Assembly: GCF_000336755.1 (NCBI RefSeq)
Contig: NZ_AOLK01000018.1
Location: 101,523 to 165,522 of the forward strand
DNA: 64,000 bases
Direction of reading: 5' to 3'
From: Haloferax elongans ATCC BAA-1513
Lineage (GTDB): Archaea > Halobacteriota > Halobacteria > Halobacteriales > Haloferacaceae
The position numbers and the translations under genes are program-made. This document shows, one piece after another, positions 34,152 to 41,948 of the stretch (its first letter is position 1; every line of letters starts with the position of its first letter). Below the pieces are notes generated by a model, which was given only the letters and a program-made list of their open reading frames with translations, made no database searches and was not told the origin of the DNA.

Positions 34152-36407
34152 ATGGGTCGAACCGGACCACGACTCTCTGATATCGTCGGCGCCGTATCGG
34201 TCGATTTCGACATCGAAACCGAACAGACCCAGCTGTGGCTCGTCGCCGCCGCCGTCTCTCTCGCCGTCGGGCTGCTCGTGACGTGGCTCGCGGTCGACCT
34301 CTTTCCGTACCACACCGTCAACGACGACGAAGGCGTCTACCTGATACAGGCGGCGATGCTGCTCGAAGGAAAGCTGTTTTTATACCCCGGTCAGCTTGCA
34401 GAGGCCGTCAGACCGTGGTTCTTCGTGGTCGAAGAGACCCCGAGTGCTCCCGGTGGCGTCCAGATGTACTCGAAGTACTCGCCGGTCGTCCCGACGATGT
34501 TCGCCCTTGGGCTGGCGGTCGGACTTCCGAATCTCGTGTTGGGCGTCGTCGCCGCCGCAAACACGGCCTTCGTGTACGTGCTCGGCGCAGACGTGTTCGA
34601 CCGGCAGACAGGCATCGTCGCCGCCGGACTGCTCGGCTTCTCGCCGCTGTTCCTCATCAACTCCGCGACGTTTCTGGCGTACGCACCGACGACGATGCTG
34701 AATCTGGCATTCGCGGTCTGCTACGTCCGCGCGGCCCGTCGCGACTCCTCGGGCTACGCCGTCGTCGCGGGCAGTCTCGTCGGCCTCGCGTTCTTCGCTC
34801 GGCCGTACACCGCCGTCCTGTTCGCGCTTCCGTTTATCGCCCATTCACTGTGGGCGCTCGGAACTGCGTGGCGCGCCGGAACCGGCTGGGCCGTCTTCCG
34901 CCGCTACCTCGCTATTGGGCTTCCTGGCCTCGCGTTCGTAGGGGTCACGCTGGCGTACAACGCTGTCGTGACCGGTGACCCACTGGAGTTTCCGTACATG
35001 GCGTTCGCGCCACTCGACGGGGTTGGGTTCGGCTACCGAGAGATTCTCGGGTACGACCTCGTGTACACGCCCGAGCTCGGGGTCGAAACGGGTGTCGAGG
35101 CGCTAGAGATGCTCGTCACTCAGTGGGGGCCGATGGGATGGCTCGGCACCGTCGCGGCGTTCGTCGGCCTCGGCTTCACGGTGCTCCGCTGGTGGGGACA
35201 TAAAACCGGCACGAACCTCCACGGAAGCAAGCGACGCCAAGCACACGGATTAGGCGGACGCGACCGGGCCTTCGTCGAACTCTCGGACGACGCGCTCGCG
35301 GCTATCGTCCTCGGCGTCTTCGGGTCGGTGTTCGTCGGCAACGTCTTCTTCTGGGGGACGCACAACGGGCTTCGAAACGGGCTTATCGACCTTCTCGGGC
35401 CGTTCTACCACTTCGACGCGCTCGTCCCGCTCGCCGTCTTCGCCGCGGCTGGACTCGTCGGAGGCCTCCGGGTCGTTCGACAGCGGGCACGCGGACGCTT
35501 CTCACCATCAGAGACACGGGGCGTCGTCTTCGCCGTCGCACTCGTGGTCGCCCTCGTCGCCGGGGGTGTGACGCTCGGTGCGGTCGATGAACCGTACGAC
35601 GAGAACCGACTCCGAACCGAGAACCTCGAATCGACCTACGAACCACTGCTCGAAGCCGGGTTCGAGTCGCCGCCACTGACACCGACGGGCCCGAGTTTCA
35701 GCGGGGAAGCGGCAGAGACAGAAAACGCGCTCGTCTTCCATCCCGACCCGTACGGCGACTGGTCAGCCCACCCGTTCCAGACGCTCCGAAACGACCCCGG
35801 GTTCGACGGGCGAGTCATCTACGCCATCGACGACGGCCCCGAACAGGATTTCACCGTACTCGACGCGACGAACCGGACGCCCTATCGGTTCGCTTACCAG
35901 GGGTCGTGGACGGGTGCTGAGGACCCGGTGACGTCCGAACTCACCCGCCTCAGGGTGTTGTCGGGCGAACGGGTCACGGCGACGACAACTCTCGGCGCGC
36001 CGGAGGAGACACGGACTGTCTCCGTGAGAGTCGAGGCGGGCGGCGAATACGCCCGCTACGACGTGCCGATGGCCGAGAACCACACCATCGACTGGGAGAT
36101 GACGGCCGAAGGCGTCCGAGTGACGAACTATCCGCACGCCGGAGGCGTACGGCGCGTGCCGATTCCAGAGGGTGCGAGCGACGTCGACCTCGCGGTGACC
36201 TACGTCGGCGACTTCGGCGAGACTGTGACCTATCGGCAGACAGTCTCGGTCGAGCGGGCGGACGGCGACGTTCGCGCCATCTGGCCGCCGGAGACCCGCG
36301 TTTGTCGGTTGAGCCTCGACTGCGGGTCGGATGGGCAGTGGGTCGGCCCCGACGGAGACTACGTAGCGGGCGTGTCGGTGGAGACGAACGCGACAGTCGC
36401 AGAGTGA
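34152..36407 (+). CDS. GT-C family membrane glycosyltransferase-like protein
   Basis: This 751-residue protein has about 11 hydrophobic helices in the first 475 residues, then a soluble domain that should face outside. The first loop carries PYHTVNDDEGVYLIQAAMLL (Asp58, Asp59, Glu60), the acidic motif expected in ArnT/PMT-like GT-C enzymes that use polyprenyl-phosphate sugars. The 280-residue C-terminal domain is beta-rich with many Thr/Glu. It probably transfers a sugar to a lipid or protein at the cell surface. It starts one base after the iron-ATPase stop, so it is likely read through from that operon, though no role in iron uptake is evident. The family assignment is good; the donor and acceptor are unknown. 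Confidence 0.75.
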   Translation: MGRTGPRLSDIVGAVSVDFDIETEQTQLWLVAAAVSLAVGLLVTWLAVDLFPYHTVNDDEGVYLIQAAMLLEGKLFLYPGQLAEAVRPWFFVVEETPSAPGGVQMYSKYSPVVPTMFALGLAVGLPNLVLGVVAAANTAFVYVLGADVFDRQTGIVAAGLLGFSPLFLINSATFLAYAPTTMLNLAFAVCYVRAARRDSSGYAVVAGSLVGLAFFARPYTAVLFALPFIAHSLWALGTAWRAGTGWAVFRRYLAIGLPGLAFVGVTLAYNAVVTGDPLEFPYMAFAPLDGVGFGYREILGYDLVYTPELGVETGVEALEMLVTQWGPMGWLGTVAAFVGLGFTVLRWWGHKTGTNLHGSKRRQAHGLGGRDRAFVELSDDALAAIVLGVFGSVFVGNVFFWGTHNGLRNGLIDLLGPFYHFDALVPLAVFAAAGLVGGLRVVRQRARGRFSPSETRGVVFAVALVVALVAGGVTLGAVDEPYDENRLRTENLESTYEPLLEAGFESPPLTPTGPSFSGEAAETENALVFHPDPYGDWSAHPFQTLRNDPGFDGRVIYAIDDGPEQDFTVLDATNRTPYRFAYQGSWTGAEDPVTSELTRLRVLSGERVTATTTLGAPEETRTVSVRVEAGGEYARYDVPMAENHTIDWEMTAEGVRVTNYPHAGGVRRVPIPEGASDVDLAVTYVGDFGETVTYRQTVSVERADGDVRAIWPPETRVCRLSLDCGSDGQWVGPDGDYVAGVSVETNATVAE

Positions 36408-36440
36408 CTGACGACTCGCCATCCGGCCAGACTGTGTCGA

Positions 36441-36459
36441 AATACTGAATTTCAGTATT
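36441..36459. promoter_or_regulatory. perfect 9+9 palindrome upstream of the fasciclin gene
   Basis: AATACTGAA-T-TTCAGTATT is a perfect inverted repeat, followed within a few bases by a TATA-like ctttatttc. It lies 33 bases past the GT-C gene stop. It fits an operator for the fasciclin gene, though a terminator of the upstream operon is possible since its stem is AT-rich and near T-rich sequence. Confidence 0.5.
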
Positions 36460-36546
36460 CCTTAGCTTTATTTCAGCAATTTCTTTTTGAACCTAACTGA
36501 TGGGGCATCTCTCTCAATACCGAGTCGGTTGTACTTGTGTCTGGAT

Positions 36547-37065
36547 ATGACATACAATCCCAAGCGGCGGCAGGTGCTGAAGACGATTGGTGGTGCAGGG
36601 CTGTTCCTCGCGGCTGGTGGCGTCGGTGCGGCAAGCGCCAAGCCGCCCCGTGACGGAGAGACGATAGTCGACATCGCAGTGAACACGCCCGGCTTCGAAA
36701 CGCTGGTCGCCGCGGTCGTCGAGGCCGGTCTCGTAGACGCCCTCAGCGGAAACCGCCAACTGACCGTGTTCGCACCGACTGACGATGCGTTCGCCGCGTT
36801 GGGTGTGACAAAGGACAACGTCGGCGACATCGACTTCGAGGCGGCGGTCGGTGCGTCACTCGGCGAGATTCTGACGTACCACGTGATTCCGGGTCGGCGG
36901 AAGGCACAGTCCGTCGTTCCGGTCAAGAAACTGCCGACGCTGAACGGCGAGAAGATTGCCGTCGATAGAACCACACTGAACGACGGCCAAGCCGAAATCG
37001 TCGCCACCGACATCATGGCGTCGAACGGTGTCGTTCACGTCATCGATGGCGTGTTGCTTCCCTAA
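36547..37065 (+). CDS. Tat-exported fasciclin-domain protein
   Basis: This is a 172-residue secreted protein. MTYNPKRRQVLKTIGGAGLF gives the twin arginine, a hydrophobic core follows, and AASA-K is a likely signal peptidase cut near residue 35. One FAS1 domain fills the rest: TIVDIAVNTPGFETLVAAV, LTVFAPTDDAFAALG (H1-like motif), ILTYHVIPGRRKAQSV and SNGVVHVIDGVLLP. FAS1 domains mediate adhesion or bind matrix. ATG 36547 is preferred because the upstream reading would precede the Tat signal with an unlikely extension. Confidence 0.9.
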   Translation: MTYNPKRRQVLKTIGGAGLFLAAGGVGAASAKPPRDGETIVDIAVNTPGFETLVAAVVEAGLVDALSGNRQLTVFAPTDDAFAALGVTKDNVGDIDFEAAVGASLGEILTYHVIPGRRKAQSVVPVKKLPTLNGEKIAVDRTTLNDGQAEIVATDIMASNGVVHVIDGVLLP

Positions 37066-37167
37066 CCGACTGTACCTTTTTGTGCGAAGGCGGGACCACA
37101 GCGTCGCGTGTGAACGCGAGAAAACTGATAAAATAAGGCTGAAAGCGTCCTACAGGGCTGAAAGCGC

Positions 37168-39645
37168 CTATGACTCGCGCCGCCAGACGATTGCCTCGCC
37201 AGTATCGAGTTCGACTGTGAGCGAATCGGCACCCGACACCGACACTTCGACGCCCGGAGCGACGAGGGCGGGTTCCCATCCATCGGTCGGAATCGCGGGG
37301 GCGTTGGCGTCCTCGTCGGCGTCTTCAGCGAGGTACTCGGGCGACACCCGAACCGGGACGCCCTCCATGTTGGCGGCGAACAGGAGTTGCTCGTCGCCCG
37401 TCGGTGACGTGCGGAACCCGTAGTAGAGGACTGTCCCGTCGGTCGGGTGGCGGTAGGTGAAGTAGTCGTCGTCCTCGTCGAGGTCAGACAAGAGCCACGG
37501 GCGGTCGTGGCGGAACTCGCGCGTCTGGATACGGAACGTGCTTCGGTCCTCGTCCTGCGCGTCGTGCCAGTGGCTCAGGTTGGCGAAGTCGTGAACGTCG
37601 CGCATCCACGCGTAGCCGTAGGCTTCGAGGTCGGCCGCCGAGAGGTCGTCACCGAGTGGTTGGTCCATCGCCGAGAGCATATCCGCCATCACGTCGAGGT
37701 CGTAGTCGGTCGCGTTGACCGCCGACGAGAGGGCGTTCATGAACGTCAAAAGCTCCTCGCACGAGTCGAATCCGAGGTCCTTGACGCGGCGGAAGAACCG
37801 GTCGTCTTCGAAGTCCTCGTCGCGTACCTGCCAGTACAGGAACTTCGACTCGTCGGAGACGACCTTGACGTTCCACGTCGGGTCGGTGTCGCGGACGAAC
37901 CCCCACGGAGCACGCATGTTCGCGTGGACGAAGTCCATCGGGACGCCGGGCAGGAAGCAGTGGAAGAGCATCGACGACGCGGCGTTGTCGTAGGCTTCGT
38001 CCAGCGTTTCGGGGTAACCCTCGCCGAGATAGGGGTTGACCGGTGATTGATTGAATTCGACGGTCGGGTCGATTTGTGTCCCCCGCCTGACGGTGTCGTG
38101 GTTGGCGACGCCAGTCAGCCAGTTCCCGCCGAACTCGCCGACTTCGCGGACGCGCCACCACTTCGTCGCCCAGAAGGTGAGCAGTGCGGGCGTGTTGTGC
38201 GCGAACGTGATAGGTGACCACTGGAACGAGTGGGGATGCTGTTCGATGAGGGCGCGATAGGAGGACGCCAGTTCCCAGTCCTCGCGCGGCCACGGGCGGC
38301 CATCCTCGTAAATCATCCACGGGCGATACTCGGTTCCGGCGACTTCCTGCGTCACGCGGTCCATCTCCGCGAGGAAGTCGTCGTCGTGGTACATCTCACC
38401 CGTCTCGGGGTCGTAGGAGGTGAAGTCCTGTGCGCCGTCGACACGGATGCCGTCAGCACCGAAGTTCATCTTTCGGCGCTGCATTTCGAGGAAGACGGCG
38501 CGAGCAGTCGGTTCGGTGTAGTCGAGATGCTTGCCGTACATCCCCGGGCCAAGGATGTAGCGGTCCGAGAGGAGTTCCGCACCGCGGTCGTCGGCGTGGC
38601 CGAGCGCAACGTCGAAGACGACCTTGATTGGACGCGGCAGGTCGTGACAGGCGGCGATGAAGTCCACGAGTTCGTCCGGGCGGCCGCTTTCGAGGATGGC
38701 CGGGTTCGGTGCCGAGAAGGCGCTGACGACGATGTCGTAGCCCCAGTTAATCATGTCGGGGCGGGCGACATCGACGGTGAGTTCTTCGTCTTCCCCGGAC
38801 GCAACTGACCAGAAATCGTGTTCCCCCTCGTTTTCGGTCAGCGGTTCGACGGGCATCACCTGAATGCCGTCGTAGCCCGCGAACGCGCGCTCCCACGGTT
38901 CGAGGTCGCCGCCGGCGCGCTGTTTCTCCGCGATTCCCTCGTACACCTCGGCGAGGCCTGCGAGAGAGCCACGTTTGGTCGCGGTTCCGGGGTGAATCTC
39001 CAACATGCTCGTCGCGGGGTCGATGCGCGGTAGGCCGTCGTCGTCGCTGGTCGAGACGCGTTCGTCGTCGGTTCCGAGCGCTTCGAAGTACTCGCGGTCC
39101 GCGCGTGTCTCGTCGAGGCGGTCGAGGTCGTAGACCTCCGCAGGGGCGAACGCGCCGAACGGAACCGAGTACGAGACGGGGTCCTGAATCGTGTGTTCCT
39201 CGCCGTCGTCGTCCTCGTAGACGAGTTGGTACAGCGACCCGAGCGTCTCGCGCGTGCCCGGTCGAACGTCCGCGACGACCGCCCAGTGGTACTCGCCGAC
39301 TCGTCGCATCGGAACGCGGTCGCGCTGGAAGGTGACACGCCGATGGTCGGTGTCGCCGGGGTCGAGGTCGGCAGGCGGGGTGAGAATCTCCAGTTCGACC
39401 GCCGATTCAGGGACGCCTTCCTCGACGAGTTCGGGCGTCCAGAAGCCGAATTCGACGTGTGGGGTGTCGCCGTCAGGTCGGCCGTCCGAGTCTCGTCGGT
39501 CGACCACGTGCGCGCCCAGTCGCGTCGTGAGTTCTTTCGCGGCCTCGAAGGAGTCGTCGTGATTCTCGACGACCGACTCGTGCCACGAGACGAGGTCGTC
39601 GGTTCGGTCCTGCAGTTGGGTCGGAGTGCCGTATTCTGTGCGCAT
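37168..39645 (-). CDS. glucosylglycerol hydrolase-like GH13 protein
   Basis: This 825-residue protein resembles the glucosylglycerol hydrolase family of cyanobacteria. An N-terminal part (1-170) of CBM/Ig-like fold is followed by a TIM barrel with GYDGIQVMPVEPLTENEGEH, KVVFDVALGHADDRG, FGADGIRVDGAQDF (Asp nucleophile region), MIYEDGRPW and GVANHDTVRRG. These correspond to the GH13 regions I-IV. It would cleave glucosylglycerol or a related osmolyte, or act on an alpha-glucan; the substrate needs proof. It lies 54 bases downstream of the alpha-amylase on the same strand, likely in one operon. Confidence 0.78.
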   Translation of the reverse strand: MRTEYGTPTQLQDRTDDLVSWHESVVENHDDSFEAAKELTTRLGAHVVDRRDSDGRPDGDTPHVEFGFWTPELVEEGVPESAVELEILTPPADLDPGDTDHRRVTFQRDRVPMRRVGEYHWAVVADVRPGTRETLGSLYQLVYEDDDGEEHTIQDPVSYSVPFGAFAPAEVYDLDRLDETRADREYFEALGTDDERVSTSDDDGLPRIDPATSMLEIHPGTATKRGSLAGLAEVYEGIAEKQRAGGDLEPWERAFAGYDGIQVMPVEPLTENEGEHDFWSVASGEDEELTVDVARPDMINWGYDIVVSAFSAPNPAILESGRPDELVDFIAACHDLPRPIKVVFDVALGHADDRGAELLSDRYILGPGMYGKHLDYTEPTARAVFLEMQRRKMNFGADGIRVDGAQDFTSYDPETGEMYHDDDFLAEMDRVTQEVAGTEYRPWMIYEDGRPWPREDWELASSYRALIEQHPHSFQWSPITFAHNTPALLTFWATKWWRVREVGEFGGNWLTGVANHDTVRRGTQIDPTVEFNQSPVNPYLGEGYPETLDEAYDNAASSMLFHCFLPGVPMDFVHANMRAPWGFVRDTDPTWNVKVVSDESKFLYWQVRDEDFEDDRFFRRVKDLGFDSCEELLTFMNALSSAVNATDYDLDVMADMLSAMDQPLGDDLSAADLEAYGYAWMRDVHDFANLSHWHDAQDEDRSTFRIQTREFRHDRPWLLSDLDEDDDYFTYRHPTDGTVLYYGFRTSPTGDEQLLFAANMEGVPVRVSPEYLAEDADEDANAPAIPTDGWEPALVAPGVEVSVSGADSLTVELDTGEAIVWRRES

Positions 39646-39699
39646 CGTGTGTCAGGTGGTCGGATGAAAGCGGGCTTCAGAGAGGGATTCGGGCGCTGC

Positions 39700-41775
39700 T
39701 TACGCGAGTGGACAGATTGCCACGTCGTCGACGTGGATGCCGCCCTCGGCGGCGACGGCGTCGCCCGAGACGATATCGGTCGCATCGACCGCAAGGTCGC
39801 CGACGTCGACGGTCGCGGGGTCGTCGCCGAAGTTCAGCAGACAGAGGTACGACCCGTCGTCGTGGTCGCGGACGAACGCGACGGCGTGGTCGGTGTCGGT
39901 CTCGAAGTCGATGCGGCGGAACGTACCTTCGTATCCGAGTGCAGGCGTCTCGTCGCGGACTTCGATGAGTCGCTCGTAGTGCTCGCGGATGTCGTCGCGG
40001 GCGTGCTTCCACGCGAGGGCGTCACGACGGCCGCGTTGGCCGATTTCTTGGCCGCCGTAGACCATCGGCACACCGTGGAGCGTAAAGAGCGCACCTGCGG
40101 CAGCCATCGCCGCGGACTCGCCGCACTCGACGATGTAGCGCGTCTCATCGTGGTTCTCGATGTAGAGCATGAACGCCGCGTGGTCGGGGAAGCCGACTTC
40201 GGCGCGCTGCTCGATGGCATCGAGGATGCGCTCTGCGGGTTCGTCGCCGCGGCCGACCTGCCGGAGCGTGAAGTACAGCGTCGTGTCGAAGTGCATGTCG
40301 AACATCCCGTCGTGGAAGTCCGCGATGTACGGGATGGTCTCGTCGAGCAGCAGGAATTCGGGGTCTTTGGACTTGACGCGGTCGTGGACCTCCTGCCAGA
40401 ACGTGTCGGGGACGGCCCACGCCATGTCGCAGCGGAACCCATCGACCACGTCGGCCCACATGTCCACCGCGTCGAGGAGATACCGTCTCACATCGAGGTT
40501 TCGGTGGTCGAAGTTGGCGATATACTCCCAGTCGAAGTACGTGCCCGGTTCGCCGTTGTCCTGCCACTCGTACCAGTCGTAGTAGTCCGAATCGGGGTTC
40601 TTGTAGGCGTCTTTGAAGAAGGGATGCTCGCGGGCGGAGTGGTTGAGAACGAGGTCGAAGAGGACCTTCATCCCGTGGTCGTGGGCGGCCTCGACGAACT
40701 GCTCGTAGTCCTCGCGAGACCCGAGGTCGTCGGCGATAGAGTAGAAGTCCACGATGTTGTACCCGTGGGGGGCGTGGTCGTTCTGGAGGACGGGCGTGAG
40801 CCACAGGCAGTCGACGCCGAGCGATTCGAGATAGTCGAGTCGCTGTTCGAGCGCCTCGAACGTAGTGTCTGATTCTTCGTCATCAGATGCGTAGCCGCGG
40901 ACGTAAATCTCGTAGAGCGTGACGTTCTGTGCCCATTCAGGAGGGTCGTTCGGGCGGGCGACGGACGTCGCGTGTCCGCCAGCGCCATCGCTCTGTGCCG
41001 TCTGCTCGACTTCGGCCTCGGCGACGCCACCGTCGGTGGCAACGTCTTCGGCACCACTGTCCGGCAGTGCGTCTGCTTCGGCACCACCGTCCGGGAGCGC
41101 GTCGCGTTCGACGACGACGGAATCGGGGACGCTGTAGGTCTCGTCGAGTGCGACGGCGTAGACGCCGATTCTGTCGCCGATAGCCGAAAGCGGGACGCGG
41201 AGTTCCCACCCATCGGTCTCGACTGCGGACTCGTCGACGTCGTCGCGGTCGTCGACGACGAACTCGACCACGAGGTCGTCGCGGTCGGTGTCGCTGTTGG
41301 GGTTCGGTTGCGGGTCGGCGCGGACGACGACTACGTCGTCTTCGACACTGGCGTCGAGGCGGATGCGCGGGCGACCGCCTTCACCGCGCTGTGCCTCGCC
41401 AGCACCGCTTCCAGAGCCAGACGCGCCGCCACTCACACCGGTCGGTCGGGCAGAGCCGCTCTGTCCACTGAATCCGCTGAAACCACTCTGTCCACTCGCG
41501 CCGCTGCGGGCGGAGCCTGCCGGGAGGTACGTTCCGGGGAAGACGCGGATAGTGAGCGTGTGCGTTCCGTCCGGGGCGTCGAGTTCGAGAACGTAGCTCC
41601 CCGCTGCGTCGGGGTCGAACTGGACGACAGCAGTTTCTTCGGGGAGTTCGAGACTGCTAGCAACGGGGGCACTGTGTACACGCCACGTGTACGTCGCGTC
41701 GGGGTCGGGGTCGCGCGGAGCGAGTTGGACCGACTCACCGACAGCCATGAACTGCGGCGGTCCTGGGTGATGCAT
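39700..41775 (-). CDS. alpha-amylase family protein (GH13)
   Basis: This is a 691-residue GH13 enzyme. The first 270 residues hold an Ig-like beta domain (about 8-78), a Ser/Gly-rich linker (SGASGQSGFSGFSGQSGSAR) and further disordered stretches. The catalytic barrel begins near 285: NVTLYEIYVRGYASDDEES, LGVDCLWLTPVLQNDHAPHG, KVLFDLVLNHSAREHPFF, VDGFRCDMAWAVPD (nucleophile Asp), EFLLLDETIP (acid Glu) and IENHDETR (third Asp). There is no signal peptide, so it is an intracellular maltodextrin-degrading amylase. It diverges from the glucoamylase gene and precedes the glucosylglycerol-hydrolase-like gene. Confidence 0.88.
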   Translation of the reverse strand: MHHPGPPQFMAVGESVQLAPRDPDPDATYTWRVHSAPVASSLELPEETAVVQFDPDAAGSYVLELDAPDGTHTLTIRVFPGTYLPAGSARSGASGQSGFSGFSGQSGSARPTGVSGGASGSGSGAGEAQRGEGGRPRIRLDASVEDDVVVVRADPQPNPNSDTDRDDLVVEFVVDDRDDVDESAVETDGWELRVPLSAIGDRIGVYAVALDETYSVPDSVVVERDALPDGGAEADALPDSGAEDVATDGGVAEAEVEQTAQSDGAGGHATSVARPNDPPEWAQNVTLYEIYVRGYASDDEESDTTFEALEQRLDYLESLGVDCLWLTPVLQNDHAPHGYNIVDFYSIADDLGSREDYEQFVEAAHDHGMKVLFDLVLNHSAREHPFFKDAYKNPDSDYYDWYEWQDNGEPGTYFDWEYIANFDHRNLDVRRYLLDAVDMWADVVDGFRCDMAWAVPDTFWQEVHDRVKSKDPEFLLLDETIPYIADFHDGMFDMHFDTTLYFTLRQVGRGDEPAERILDAIEQRAEVGFPDHAAFMLYIENHDETRYIVECGESAAMAAAGALFTLHGVPMVYGGQEIGQRGRRDALAWKHARDDIREHYERLIEVRDETPALGYEGTFRRIDFETDTDHAVAFVRDHDDGSYLCLLNFGDDPATVDVGDLAVDATDIVSGDAVAAEGGIHVDDVAICPLA

Positions 41776-41867
41776 ACACGTAGTGAACGTGCCGTGTGAC
41801 TTTGAATTTACTCCCGTGAGAATACTTGATTGGACGCGAGACGCTCTCTATCTGGTACGACGCTGTC

Positions 41868-41884
41868 TGCCGAATCTCTCGGCA
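41868..41884. promoter_or_regulatory. perfect inverted repeat between divergent amylase and glucoamylase genes
   Basis: TGCCGA-ATCTC-TCGGCA sits near the middle of the 173-base gap between the amylase (minus) and glucoamylase (plus) genes, where one regulator could control both. A TACT-N8-GAG sequence starting at 41907 partly recalls the TrmB motif of haloarchaea (TACT-N7/8-GAGTA), but it overlaps the TATA region and matches only in part. Confidence 0.4.
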
Positions 41885-41948
41885 AATAGAGGTAAACTGG
41901 GTTGGTTGACGGCCAATACTTATGGTTCGAGGCCATCGTCTACCTCCT

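Noticed and set aside
37131..37170. ggctgaaagcg direct repeat between fasciclin and the GH13 gene
   Set aside because: Two short copies in a convergent gap; too little to call a functional element beyond a possible transcript end.
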